64,000 nt of DNA from VXMF01 sp965206775 (GCA_965206775.1 CBDBKU010000003.1:620001-684000), one strand, 5' to 3'; positions 26,358-35,590 are shown, counted from the stretch's first letter. The notes: a model not told the origin generated them from the letters alone. Numbers and translations are program-made.

Positions 26358-28052
26358 ATGAGCACAGAGCAGGCGGCGGCCGCCAGCCAAGATCCAGAGT
26401 TCCTCTACGAGTTCGACCGGGAGCCGATCCCTAGATCCCGCCTGCTCGGGCCCGGTTACTTCGCCGGAGCCTATGCAGGCGAGCATGTCGCCGCAACGGA
26501 GTTCGTCATCGGCGTCACGTTCGTCAACTGGGGCGCGAGCGTCCAGGACATCTTCCTCGGCCTCGTGATCGGCAACCTGATGGCTGTCCTGACTTGGACG
26601 CTCGTCTGTGCGCCGATCGCCGTGAGCACGCGCCTCACCCTGTACTGGTACCTGCGCAAGATCGGCGGCCCGCGCCTGACTTCGATCTACAACGTGGTCA
26701 ACGCGCTGCTTTACTCGATCATGGCTGGCTGCATGATCACGGTGTCGGCCTCGGCCGTGCGAATCCCTTTCGGCATCCCGTCGCAATTGAACTGGTATCC
26801 GACGGACTTCCGATTCGTGCTCGTTGTCCTGGGGGTCGGCGCGGTCGTAGTCACGCTCGCCGTGCTCGGCTTCAGAAAGCTCGCAACGTTCGCGACCGTC
26901 TGCTCGCCATGGATGTTCCTGATGTTCATCGTGGGCGCGATCGCCGTCTTGCCGGAGCTGTTCGAAGCGTCGGGCGGCGGGAGCTTTTCCGACATGGCCG
27001 GTCGGACCGTGTGGACGGGACAGACTCCAGACGGAAGCGAACCCATGGGCTTCTGGAAGGTCGCCGCGTTCGCCTGGATTTGCAATCTAGGCATGCACGG
27101 CGCGCTCTCCGACATGGCTCTCTTCCGGTTCGCGCGGAAGGCGTCCTACGGGCTCTACTCGTCGTTCGGCATGTTCCTGGGACACTACCTCGCTTGGATT
27201 TGCGCCGGCCTGATGGGTGCGGGCGCGGCACTGCTGATGGGAAGCCAGCTGGTCGAGCTCGATGCCGGCGAAGTCGGTTACCAAGCTCTTGGATGGGTCG
27301 GGGCGCTGGCGGTTGTCATCGCCGGCTGGACGACCTCGAACCCGACGCTATACCGTGTGGGCCTGGCCTTGCAGGCCGTGACTCCGAACTGGTCGCGCGC
27401 CAAGGTAACCCTTGTCGCGGGAATCGCGACCACCATCATCGCGTGCTTTCCGTTCGTATTCACGGGATTGCTGGACTACGTAGCCATCTACGGCCTGCTG
27501 ATCTCTCCGGTCGGGGCCATCGTGGTCACCGAGCACTGGATATTCCCCCGTACGGGGCTGACCAGGTATTGGGCGACGCGCAAGGGCTTGACACTCAACT
27601 GGGCCGCTCTCCTAGCCTGGGGGCTTTCGGTGGCACTCGCCGTGGGCCTGGAACGCGGCGGCATCCTGCACCTGTTCTACCTGTTCCTCCCGGTCTATGG
27701 GTTCGCCATGATTGCCTACTGGGTGCTGGCCAAGGCCATGGGCGCTGGCGAATCCAGTCCGGCAGCAGAAGCGCCATCGGAAGCCGAGATTCCTGATCGC
27801 GGTCCGGCCTCAAGTCCGGTCGCGCCCACCAGGACTTGGTCCGAACGAGTCTCCGGTGTCGTGGCGGCGCTCGCCCTCGCAGCCTGCCTTTGGCTCGGGT
27901 ACTGCGTTCTAGACGCGCCTCCGGGAGGCTACGACTCGGCACTAGCCGCTCTTCACTCGCAACTGACCATCCCCACGCTTGTCTATTTCGTGGCTGGCAC
28001 CGTTTTCTTCACGTTGAGGGACCGGGCTCGACGGGGCCAAGGGGCCGGATAG
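26358..28052 (+). CDS. NCS1-type nucleobase:cation symporter family transporter
   Basis: Inner-membrane permease of 564 residues with about 12-13 hydrophobic segments. The N-terminal part (GPGYFAGAYAGEHVAATEFVIGVTFVNWGASVQDIFLGLVIGNLMAVL) resembles NCS1 family members, which carry nucleobases, hydantoins, vitamins or related compounds with H+ or Na+. A charged linker (about residues 455-495) precedes two extra C-terminal helices. A ribosome site AAGGGA is 9 bp before the ATG. Substrate is unknown; it sits between rhaA and a hydroxyproline-type dehydratase, so either pathway could use it. Confidence 0.75.
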   Translation: MSTEQAAAASQDPEFLYEFDREPIPRSRLLGPGYFAGAYAGEHVAATEFVIGVTFVNWGASVQDIFLGLVIGNLMAVLTWTLVCAPIAVSTRLTLYWYLRKIGGPRLTSIYNVVNALLYSIMAGCMITVSASAVRIPFGIPSQLNWYPTDFRFVLVVLGVGAVVVTLAVLGFRKLATFATVCSPWMFLMFIVGAIAVLPELFEASGGGSFSDMAGRTVWTGQTPDGSEPMGFWKVAAFAWICNLGMHGALSDMALFRFARKASYGLYSSFGMFLGHYLAWICAGLMGAGAALLMGSQLVELDAGEVGYQALGWVGALAVVIAGWTTSNPTLYRVGLALQAVTPNWSRAKVTLVAGIATTIIACFPFVFTGLLDYVAIYGLLISPVGAIVVTEHWIFPRTGLTRYWATRKGLTLNWAALLAWGLSVALAVGLERGGILHLFYLFLPVYGFAMIAYWVLAKAMGAGESSPAAEAPSEAEIPDRGPASSPVAPTRTWSERVSGVVAALALAACLWLGYCVLDAPPGGYDSALAALHSQLTIPTLVYFVAGTVFFTLRDRARRGQGAG

Positions 28053-28067
28053 CGGAGTGCTGTCGCT

Positions 28068-29171
28068 TTGAGGATCGAGAGAATCAGCGCCTATCAGGTC
28101 GATCTGCCTCTCGTCGAAGGGCCGTACAACTGGTCAGGCGGCAACACGGTCTCCGTGTTCGACAGCACTCTTGTGCGCGTCGATACCGACAACGGCTTCA
28201 CCGGCTACGGCGAAGTCTGCCCGCTGGGGCCTGCCTATCTCCCGGCTTACGCCGAAGGGGCACGTGCGGGAATCGCCGAGATCGGCCCGAGCCTGCTGGG
28301 CATGGACCCGACCCAGCTCGGCGTGCTCAACGGAAGGATGGACGAGGCGCTCAAGGGGCACCCCTATGTCAAGTCGCCCATCGACGTCGCTTGCTGGGAT
28401 GTGTTGGGCCAGGTCGCGGGCTTACCGCTCTGCGACCTGCTCGGCGGCCGCTACGGAGATGACTTCGTCCTCTATCGCGCGATCTCCCAGGAGCCGCCCG
28501 AAAAGATGGCCGAAGTCGTCGCGACGCACCGCGGAGAAGGCTACGCGCGCTTCCAGCTCAAGGTCGGCGGGAATCCAGCCGAAGACATCGAGCGGATTCG
28601 ATCGGCAGCCGCGATCGTGGGCCCTGAGGACCGGCTGATCGCCGACGCCAACACAGGCTGGCTCATGCACGAGGCGATGCGGGTCATTCAAGCCGTTCGA
28701 GACATCGACGTGTACATCGAACAGCCGTGCCTATCGTACGAGGAGTGCCTGTCCATCCGGAACCATACCCCTCATCCGTTCGTGCTCGACGAATCGATCG
28801 ACAGCGTCCGCGCCCTGCTGCGAGCAAGCAGCGACAACGCCATGGACGTCATCAATCTAAAGATCAGCAAGCTGGGCGGCCTGACCAAGGCCCGGCAGGT
28901 ACGGGACCTGTGCGTGTCTCTGGGAATCGCGATGACAGTCGAGGATACCTGGGGAGGCGATTTCACAACCGCGGCGATCGCTCACCTGGCGCACAGCACG
29001 CCGCCGCGGTTCCTATTCACGTCAACGGATTTCAACAGCTATGTCTCGGTCAGCACCGCGACGAATCCGCCGCTCCGCCGGAAAGGGCGACTGGCAGCAC
29101 CGAGGGCGCCGGGGTTGGGTCTCGAACCTCGCCCGGAGGTGCTCGGCGAGCCCGTCCTGATCATCGAATAG
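28068..29171 (+). CDS. Enolase-superfamily dehydratase, probably cis-3-hydroxy-L-proline dehydratase
   Basis: Mandelate racemase/muconate-lactonizing-type enzyme, 367 residues from a TTG start. The N-terminal capping domain has SAYQVDLPLVEG, GYGEVCPLG and YVKSPIDVACWDVLGQVAGLP. Catalytic elements are a Lys in RFQLKVGG (strand 2), metal ligands in LIADANTGW, IEQPC and VLDESID, and a second Lys in VINLKISKLGG (strand 6). The pattern fits the subgroup of cis-3-hydroxy-L-proline dehydratase and hydroxyproline-betaine epimerase. The ornithine-cyclodeaminase-like gene converging 2 bp downstream favours the dehydratase, whose product is delta-1-pyrroline-2-carboxylate. Exact specificity is inference. 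Confidence 0.75.
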   Translation: MRIERISAYQVDLPLVEGPYNWSGGNTVSVFDSTLVRVDTDNGFTGYGEVCPLGPAYLPAYAEGARAGIAEIGPSLLGMDPTQLGVLNGRMDEALKGHPYVKSPIDVACWDVLGQVAGLPLCDLLGGRYGDDFVLYRAISQEPPEKMAEVVATHRGEGYARFQLKVGGNPAEDIERIRSAAAIVGPEDRLIADANTGWLMHEAMRVIQAVRDIDVYIEQPCLSYEECLSIRNHTPHPFVLDESIDSVRALLRASSDNAMDVINLKISKLGGLTKARQVRDLCVSLGIAMTVEDTWGGDFTTAAIAHLAHSTPPRFLFTSTDFNSYVSVSTATNPPLRRKGRLAAPRAPGLGLEPRPEVLGEPVLIIE

Positions 29172-29173
29172 GC

Positions 29174-30163
29174 CTACCAGTCGATTCGACCTCCGAGCCC
29201 TAGTCGCTCTGCGTTCCGAAGGACGGCGTGCGCCGCAAACACATCCTGCGCTGCGAGCCCGACGGATTTGAAAAATGTCACTTGGGACTGCGAGGACCGT
29301 CCCTCGCAGCGACCCAAGACCAAGTCGCCCAGCTCGCAATGGATGTGAGTCTCGTCGAAGAGGCCCTCGTCTATCGGGATGAGCAGGTCACCCGCTTCCT
29401 CCAGCGCAGAGTCCCGGTCGTCTACGACAACGCGCGACCGCGCAATCGTCTCGGCGGGAATCTCTCGGTCCTCCGGCTTGAACGAACCAATCGCGTTGAT
29501 ATGAATTCCGTGCGGGACGTCGCCATCGCGGAATATCGTCACCCGGGACGTCGTTGCGGCGCAAGCTACGTCGGCACCGCTCAAGGCCTCGTAGGGCGAG
29601 CCAGCAACATGGTATCCGGCTTCTACCGGAGCGGATGCCGAAAGCTCTTCGGCCATCGACCGGGCGGAAGCTGCGTTGGGGTTGAAGATTCGCACTTCCT
29701 CGATCTGGCGGACAGCCCGCACGGCCTCGACCTGGGTGCGCGCGTGGACGCCGCTGCCGAACACCGCGAGAACCCGGCTGCCGGGTCGGGCCAGCAGGTC
29801 GGTCGCCAGCCCGCAAGCGGCGGCGGTGCGGATAGCGGTCAGAGATGCTCCGTCCAGCAAGGCCTGGGGAACGCCCGTAGCCGCGTCGATTGCGAGCACC
29901 GTGCCGTGGATCGAAGGGATGTCGCGCCGCCGGTTCCCCGGGAACACGGATACGACCTTCACTGCTAGCAGAGGAGAATCGCCCGAATCCACGGCCGCGG
30001 GCATGACCAGCGTCGCACCGGATTCCGTGCCGGTGCGCAGCACGGATCTGGCAGGCGCAAGGACCCAGCCTTCGGCATGGGCCGCGAACGCCGCGCGCAT
30101 GGCATCCACGGCCTCGGCCATCGGCAAGGCGACGGCAATCTCGGCCGGGCCCAAGACCATCAC
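29174..30163 (-). CDS. Ornithine cyclodeaminase/mu-crystallin family reductase (probable pyrroline-2-carboxylate reductase)
   Basis: NAD(P)-dependent enzyme of 329 residues. Family marks are SVFPGNRRRDIPSIHGTVLAID, LDGASLTAIRTAAA, the dinucleotide motif VLAVFGSGVHARTQ, and IGSFKPEDREI. Members either cyclise ornithine or reduce delta-1-pyrroline-2-carboxylate to L-proline. Its pairing with an enolase-superfamily hydroxyproline dehydratase makes the reductase role more likely, completing cis-3-hydroxyproline to proline. It overlaps the upstream transporter by 4 bp (ATGA), so the two are translationally coupled. Confidence 0.8.
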   Translation of the reverse strand: MMVLGPAEIAVALPMAEAVDAMRAAFAAHAEGWVLAPARSVLRTGTESGATLVMPAAVDSGDSPLLAVKVVSVFPGNRRRDIPSIHGTVLAIDAATGVPQALLDGASLTAIRTAAACGLATDLLARPGSRVLAVFGSGVHARTQVEAVRAVRQIEEVRIFNPNAASARSMAEELSASAPVEAGYHVAGSPYEALSGADVACAATTSRVTIFRDGDVPHGIHINAIGSFKPEDREIPAETIARSRVVVDDRDSALEEAGDLLIPIDEGLFDETHIHCELGDLVLGRCEGRSSQSQVTFFKSVGLAAQDVFAAHAVLRNAERLGLGGRIDW

Positions 30164-31713
30164 GCGGACGAATCACTCCTTCGAACCGATGCAGCCAGCC
30201 GCTTGTTGAACAGCAGCAAGACGACAGCGACGACGCCGACCTGGACAAGCACGGTGCCAACGCTGAAGACGTGCTCTTGGCCGAACGGGAGCAGCCATCC
30301 CTCGGGATCGTCCTGCCAGGCTTGGTACAGCAACCAGAATGTCAGCGCAATGGCTTCGAACGGCACGACCGCGCGGATCACAAAGTCCCACCAGCGGCCG
30401 ATCCGGATGTCGGAATGCGCGTGATTGAGCGTTTCCTCGCGGAACTTGCGCGCTCCGTAGCGGCCGACAGCGAGGGCGAAGAAAAGGCCGGAGAGAATCA
30501 GGGCGACGCCCCAAACCCAGTCCTGGTTGTCCAGGACGTTCATATTGAGCGCTGAAGGCAGGCCGATCAGGAACGCACCCCCCGCGATCCCGAATATCGC
30601 CTTCCGGCGGTCGAATCCGGCGTCCTCGAATGCTCGCGTCGCGACTTCGACCATCGCAATCAAGCTGGTGAACGCCGCGAATGCAAGAGCCGCGAAGAAC
30701 AATGTCATGAAGAATCCGCCCCCGGGCATCGAGCGGAAGAGTTCGGGCATCCAGATGAAGGTGATGCCGGCGTTGCCTTCCGAGAACACTGTGCTCTGCA
30801 TGAGTTCCGGCGAGAATGCCTGCCCTTCCCTTACCGCCTGCTCGAGCGAACCGAGGCCCTTCAGCTGGCTGGGATCCGTCGCGGCTCGCTCAAGCAGCGC
30901 CGGTACTGCAGAAAATACAGTGCAGAAAACCATGATTCCGGCCAGCAACGAAATCGCGTTGTTCGCGGCCGGAAGCACGAAACTGTTGAGCGCGGTGTCC
31001 TCGGTGTCGCGCTGGTACGCGGCGTAACAAAGGACGAGGCCCCAGCCAGCGCCTGTGTCCCACGCGTTCTGCGTGAGCGCCTCGATCCAAATGCGAGCCC
31101 TCGTGAGTTCGCTCCACTCAACTCCGAACAGGTAAGCCATCCCGTCGCCGGCCCCGGGCAGTGTCACCGCCCTGACAACCAATACGCCCACCAGAACAAT
31201 CAGCGCGGGCATGAGAATCTTCGCGACCCTTTCGATTGCGGACACGCCTTTCGCCACGACCAGGACGGCCAGCCCGAGCATGGCTGCGTGGCAGACTGCG
31301 GGCCACGCCGACGATGTGAAGTCGACCCAGAATGCTCCTGGCACGGGCGCGGCGAGTTCGCCGCCGAACGCCGCCACCGCGTAACGAGCCGTCCAGCCCG
31401 CCACCACGGAGTAGTAGCACAGGATCCCGGAGCAGACGCAGACGACCAAGGCCCCCGTCCAAGCCCATCCCGGCCCTGCCAAGCTGACGAACGCCCGGAC
31501 AGGACCCGACCGAGTCTTGCGCCCCATGCCGAACTCGAGCAAGATGAGCGGAACCGACCACAGAAACAGGAAGACAATCCATGCAACGAGGAACTCGCCG
31601 CCTCCGTTCTTGGCGGCAATGCGGGGAAATCTCCAGATGTTGCCGGTGCCGACGGCCATGCCGAGCATGGCGAGCATCATGGCCCACCTAGAACCGAATC
31701 GCGCCTGTGCCAT
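30160..31713 (-). CDS. Neurotransmitter:sodium symporter (SNF/NSS) family transporter
   Basis: Na+-coupled amino-acid type transporter of 517 residues from the ATG at 31713, with about 12 membrane helices. TM1 carries GMAVGTGNIWRFPRIAAKNGGGEF, matching the NSS signature with Thr in place of the usual Leu, and QNAWDTGAGWGLVLCYAAYQ is the TM6 region. Overlap with the OCD-family gene implies it imports the substrate of that pathway, possibly hydroxyproline or proline derivatives. A 15-bp perfect palindrome lies in its leader at 31742-31775. A frame extension upstream to 31884 runs through that palindrome and is unlikely. Confidence 0.87.
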   Translation of the reverse strand: MAQARFGSRWAMMLAMLGMAVGTGNIWRFPRIAAKNGGGEFLVAWIVFLFLWSVPLILLEFGMGRKTRSGPVRAFVSLAGPGWAWTGALVVCVCSGILCYYSVVAGWTARYAVAAFGGELAAPVPGAFWVDFTSSAWPAVCHAAMLGLAVLVVAKGVSAIERVAKILMPALIVLVGVLVVRAVTLPGAGDGMAYLFGVEWSELTRARIWIEALTQNAWDTGAGWGLVLCYAAYQRDTEDTALNSFVLPAANNAISLLAGIMVFCTVFSAVPALLERAATDPSQLKGLGSLEQAVREGQAFSPELMQSTVFSEGNAGITFIWMPELFRSMPGGGFFMTLFFAALAFAAFTSLIAMVEVATRAFEDAGFDRRKAIFGIAGGAFLIGLPSALNMNVLDNQDWVWGVALILSGLFFALAVGRYGARKFREETLNHAHSDIRIGRWWDFVIRAVVPFEAIALTFWLLYQAWQDDPEGWLLPFGQEHVFSVGTVLVQVGVVAVVLLLFNKRLAASVRRSDSSA

Positions 31714-31741
31714 AAACCGATGCGTCGACCTAGCTGGAATC

Positions 31742-31775
31742 GGTCGCGTCGGACGGCAAACCGTCCGACGCGACC
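31742..31775 (-). promoter_or_regulatory. 15-bp perfect palindrome in the symporter leader
   Basis: GGTCGCGTCGGACGG (31742-31756) and its exact complement (31761-31775) flank a 4-nt loop, 28 bp upstream of the symporter ATG. It can form a strong RNA hairpin or serve as a dimeric repressor operator. It is the longest perfect short-loop inverted repeat I found in an intergenic region here. Confidence 0.6.
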
Positions 31776-32221
31776 ACCGCCGATTGTGACACACGGAATT
31801 CACTGCCGGGCTCTGTAGCCGGGCACGAACCGAATCGCAGGATAAGGTTGGACACGAAGACGGACATTCTCGAGGTCCCAGCACGGCCTGTTCAGGAGGG
31901 CCGTCTGCAAGTCCAGCAACAGCATCAGGCTACCGCCGGCACGACCTCTCAAAGTCGGAACTTCGCGGCTAGACAGGCTTGGCTATCACGATCACAGCGA
32001 GTCGCTTGCGAGCAGCTTGGAATCGAACAGTTGTGGACCGTAGCCGACGCAAGGGGTTCATCTCTCGGAGATCCTGCAACTAGTCGAGCGTGAGCGTCCT
32101 CAACTCATCGGCATTCGAAAGCAGCTCGTCGTCATCCCATTCGAGAATATGCACTGGCTCGGCGCGCTCGAAGCGCCTCGCGAAAAGGGCTACCTCGACC
32201 GTGAGATTCCGTTCGCCCACG
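31776..32221. other. Intergenic stretch upstream of symporter and PIN remnant
   Basis: No confident gene. A minus-strand frame ending near 32089 encodes protein-like text (GERNLTVEVALFARRFERAEPVHILEWDDDELL) with AGGAGG some distance upstream near 32248, but it overlaps the PIN remnant on the other strand and is not recognised, so it is left as a possible small gene only. Confidence 0.3.
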
Positions 32222-32542
32222 ATGAAGATGACTCGTGGCGAGCTCCTCCTAGACAGCAATGGAGTGTCAGAGGGGATGAAGCCCGAGTCAGAACCGCTTG
32301 CTCTGGCGATTCTGATCGAAACTCGGGATCACTGGCTGTCTGCGATTACACTCCTCGAACTTGAGTTCGGTGGATATCGACTGCCCGAGGGACGTAGCAG
32401 ACGCCAGACCGAGGTTGCTATCGCGAGAATCGTCAGACGGTACGAAGATCGCATCCTCCCGGTTGATCGCGCGTCTGTCGTAAGCCAGCGACTCAACGCC
32501 GGCCGCGCATTCGGAGCAGCCGAAGCGAAGGTCCGGCGGTGA
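32222..32542 (+). pseudogene. Truncated VapC-like PIN toxin
   Basis: The 106-residue frame from the ATG at 32222 reads LLLDSNGVSEGMKPESEPLALAI, LSAITLLELEFGGYRLPEG and RILPVDRASV, the N-terminal half of a VapC ribonuclease. The first acidic residues (Asp in LLDSN, Glu in VSEGMKP) are visible. The frame stops before the C-terminal acidic cluster needed for metal binding, and no antitoxin gene is recognisable upstream. It is probably a decayed toxin-antitoxin module. Confidence 0.6.
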
Positions 32543-32671
32543 ATCAGAATCTCCCCTGTTCTGCGCGCACTCGGTTCCAGCCTCCGCCGTCAGGTTCGCC
32601 ATATCAAGTGCGCGCGCTCCGGACTCACGCCCACGATGATGGAAATTCTCGAATATTCGCGCACCTCGGAA

Positions 32672-32700
32672 TTCACGGCATAGCGCTCTTGGTATACAAT
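32672..32700 (+). promoter_or_regulatory. Probable promoter of the cox operon
   Basis: TTCACG (32672-32677) and TACAAT (32695-32700) are spaced 17 bp, a good sigma70-like pair 62 bp upstream of the coxS GTG. AAAGGAGG at 32748-32755 is the ribosome site. Confidence 0.55.
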
Positions 32701-32762
32701 CGCGCTGAATGTTCCGGCGCGGTTTGCCGCCGCGCCAACACTGCACGAAAGGAGGCGAATCG

Positions 32763-33233
32763 GTGAAGATTCCCGTGAGCATCACGATCAACGGACGCCG
32801 CTACGACAGGGACGTCGAACCACGGCTGCTGCTGGTCCATTTCATTCGCGATGTGCTGGGGTTGACCGGCACGAAAGTGGGGTGCGATACGAGCCAGTGC
32901 GGTTCTTGCACTGTCCTGCTGGACGGAGTCTCGGCCAAGTCCTGCACTTGTCTTGCGGTCCAGGCCGATGGCACCTCGATCACCACGATCGAAGGACTCG
33001 CCGGCGATAACGGGCTGCACCCGCTCCAGGAGTCGTTCTGGAACAAGCACGGCCTGCAATGCGGGTTCTGCACGCCTGGCATGATCCTGGCGTCCCACGA
33101 GCTGCTCCGCGGCAACCCGGATCCGTCAGATGAGCAGATCCGGCACGGGCTCGAGGGCAACCTCTGCCGCTGCACCGGCTACCAGAACATCGTTCGAGCC
33201 GTCCGCGACGCGGCTGCGGGAGGTTCCCAATGA
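32763..33233 (+). CDS. coxS: Xanthine/CO dehydrogenase-family [2Fe-2S] small subunit
   Basis: Iron-sulfur subunit (156 residues) of a molybdenum hydroxylase. The GTG at 32763 is favoured by AAAGGAGG 7 bp before it and by the family-typical start KIPVSITINGRRYDRDVEPR. Two [2Fe-2S] sites are visible: the plant-ferredoxin type CDTSQCGSC plus a later Cys in KSCTC, and the C-terminal pair CGFCTPG and CRCTGY. It overlaps coxL by 4 bp (ATGA). First gene of a coxSLMDEG operon. Confidence 0.92.
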   Translation: MKIPVSITINGRRYDRDVEPRLLLVHFIRDVLGLTGTKVGCDTSQCGSCTVLLDGVSAKSCTCLAVQADGTSITTIEGLAGDNGLHPLQESFWNKHGLQCGFCTPGMILASHELLRGNPDPSDEQIRHGLEGNLCRCTGYQNIVRAVRDAAAGGSQ

Positions 33234-35587
33234 GCGCCTCCACCTTCGGTTCCGGAATCCGCCGCAGGGAGGACCCGCGGCTGATCACCGGCAGTGCCAC
33301 TTACACCGACGACATCGTTCTCCCGGGCACGCTACACGCAGCCATGCTGCGCAGCCCGTACGCCCATGCCCGCATCAACAGCATCGACACGTCCGAGGCG
33401 GCTGGAGCGAGCGGAGTCGTCGCCGTCTACACGAACGCCGACACGGATGGCGAGATCGGGGCGGCGCCTTGCGCATGGCTACTTCCGAATTCAGGTCTCG
33501 CGATCGCTGACTACCACTGCATTGCCAAGGACACGGTTCGCTACGTGGGCGACATCGTGGCGGTGGTCGTCGCTGAAACGTGCAGCCAGGCTTATGACGC
33601 GCTCGACATGATCGAGGTCGACTACGAGCCGCTGGATGCCGTGGTCACGCCAAGAGGTGCCGCTGCGGACGACGCACCACAGCTGCACGCAGAAATTGAA
33701 GGCAACCAAGCGTTTCACTGGACCGTCACCGGAGGCGGCGACATCGGCGAGGCATTCAGCAATGCCGAGGTGGTCGTCAAGGAGACGATCATTCAGCAGC
33801 GCCTCATCCCGAACGCCATGGAGCCCCGCGCAGCCCTCGCAAGCTACGTGAAGGCAACGGGGGAACTGACGCTCTGGAACACCACCCAGAATCCACACAT
33901 CGTGCGCTACCTGTGCTCGCTTGTAGCCGGCGTGCCCGAAGACAAGCTCAGAGTGATAGCACCCGAGGTGGGTGGGGGTTTCGGCAGCAAGATCGCCGTC
34001 TACCCCGCCGACTTCATCACCGTCTTCTGCTCGAAGAAGCTCGGCGTGCCGGTGAAGTGGGTGGAGTCGCGCAGCGAGAACTACCAAGCCACCACGCACG
34101 GACGTGACCACGTGCAGGAGATCGAGCTCGCAGCCACGAAGGACGGCAAGATCACGGGCCTGCGCGCAACGGTCTGGGCCGGCATGGGCGCGTATCTGTC
34201 GACAGCAGCTCCCGGCATCCCGACGATCCTGCACGGGTTGATGCTCTCCGGCGTCTATGACATACCGGCCATCCACGAGGACGTGTACGGGTTGTACACC
34301 AACACCACCCCCGTGGAAGCCTACAGGGGAGCCGGGCGACCCGAAGCCACGTTCATGGTCGAACGCCTCGTCGACCTGCTTGCGACCAAGCTCGGCATGG
34401 ATCCGGTCGAAGTTCGCAGGCGCAACTTCATTCCGAAGTTCGACGATGGCCACGACGTTGTCACGGGCCTGACGTACGACAGCGGCGACTACAACGGAGC
34501 CCTCGCGAAGCTCCTGGGCGAAGCGGGCTACGACGATCTGCGAGCCGAGCAGGCGGGCGCTCGCGAGAACGGCCGGTACATCGGGCTCGGGCTCTCCACC
34601 TACGTCGAGATCTGCGGTCTAGGGCCGTCCCAGGTAGCTGGCGCGATCGGCTTCCAAGGCGGCCTCTGGGAGAGCGCAATCCTGCGATTCCACCCCAGCG
34701 GAAAGGTCCACGTGATGATCGGAGCCTCGCCCCACGGCCAAGGCGAAGAGACCACGTTCGCCCAGATCGTGGCGGGCGAGCTCGGCGTGTCGCCGGACGA
34801 CGTCAAGGTGATTCACGGCGACACGGACAACACGCCGATGGGCTGGGGCACCTACGGGAGCCGCACCACAGCGGTCGGCGGCGCGGCGCTCGCGCTGGCG
34901 GCTCGAAAGATCCGGGACAAGGCGATGATCATTGCCGCGCACCTGCTCGAGGCAGCCGTCGAGGATATGGAGTACGACGACGGGAAGTTCTTCGTGAAGG
35001 GCTCGCCAGACTCCGCCAAGACGATCCAGGACATCGCGCTGATGGCGAATGTCGCATGGAACATGCCCGAGGGCGTGGAAGCCGGGCTCGAAGCCACGTC
35101 ATTCTATGACCCGCCAAACTTCGTCTTCCCGTACGGTGCTCACCTTGCGGTGGTCGAGGTCGATCCGGAGACCGGAAACGTGGATCTGAAGCGCTACGTC
35201 GCCGTGGACGACTGCGGGCCTCAGATCAATCCGGTCATCGTCGAAGGCCAGGTCCACGGAGGTATCGTGCAGGGCATCGGCCAGGCGTTGTGGGAGGAAG
35301 GCGTGTACGACGACGACGGCCAGCTGTTGACCGGCTCGATGCTCGACTACGCGCTGCCGCGCGCCGATCGCTTGCCGGATATCGAAGTTCATTCGACCGT
35401 TACTCCGTCGCCGCACCACCCGCTAGGGGTCAAGGGGATTGGAGAAGCTGGCACGATTGCATCGACCGCAGCCGTCTACAATGCCGTGATTGATGCGCTC
35501 CAGCCGCTCGGCGTCGATTGCGTGAACATGCCGCTGACGCCCGAGCGCGTCTGGCGGTCCATCCAAGACGCGCAAGGGAGGAATTGA
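33230..35587 (+). CDS. coxL: Xanthine/CO dehydrogenase-family molybdopterin large subunit, form II CoxL-like
   Basis: Molybdenum-cofactor catalytic subunit of 785 residues. It has the N-terminal a/b hammerhead (GSGIRRREDPRLITGSATYTDDI), the cofactor segment VGGGFGSKIAVYP, and the active-site loop AYRGAGR at residues 364-370. That sequence marks the form II (BMS) group, not true aerobic CO dehydrogenase, which has AYRCSFR. GVKGIGEAG near the C-terminus holds the catalytic Glu. The real substrate may be an aldehyde, purine or other heterocycle rather than CO, so the symbol is by homology. Confidence 0.9.
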   Translation: MSASTFGSGIRRREDPRLITGSATYTDDIVLPGTLHAAMLRSPYAHARINSIDTSEAAGASGVVAVYTNADTDGEIGAAPCAWLLPNSGLAIADYHCIAKDTVRYVGDIVAVVVAETCSQAYDALDMIEVDYEPLDAVVTPRGAAADDAPQLHAEIEGNQAFHWTVTGGGDIGEAFSNAEVVVKETIIQQRLIPNAMEPRAALASYVKATGELTLWNTTQNPHIVRYLCSLVAGVPEDKLRVIAPEVGGGFGSKIAVYPADFITVFCSKKLGVPVKWVESRSENYQATTHGRDHVQEIELAATKDGKITGLRATVWAGMGAYLSTAAPGIPTILHGLMLSGVYDIPAIHEDVYGLYTNTTPVEAYRGAGRPEATFMVERLVDLLATKLGMDPVEVRRRNFIPKFDDGHDVVTGLTYDSGDYNGALAKLLGEAGYDDLRAEQAGARENGRYIGLGLSTYVEICGLGPSQVAGAIGFQGGLWESAILRFHPSGKVHVMIGASPHGQGEETTFAQIVAGELGVSPDDVKVIHGDTDNTPMGWGTYGSRTTAVGGAALALAARKIRDKAMIIAAHLLEAAVEDMEYDDGKFFVKGSPDSAKTIQDIALMANVAWNMPEGVEAGLEATSFYDPPNFVFPYGAHLAVVEVDPETGNVDLKRYVAVDDCGPQINPVIVEGQVHGGIVQGIGQALWEEGVYDDDGQLLTGSMLDYALPRADRLPDIEVHSTVTPSPHHPLGVKGIGEAGTIASTAAVYNAVIDALQPLGVDCVNMPLTPERVWRSIQDAQGRN

Positions 35588-35590
35588 GCC

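Noticed and set aside
33230..35587. True aerobic carbon-monoxide dehydrogenase
   Set aside because: The active-site loop is AYRGAGR (form II), not AYRCSFR, so CO oxidation cannot be claimed from sequence.
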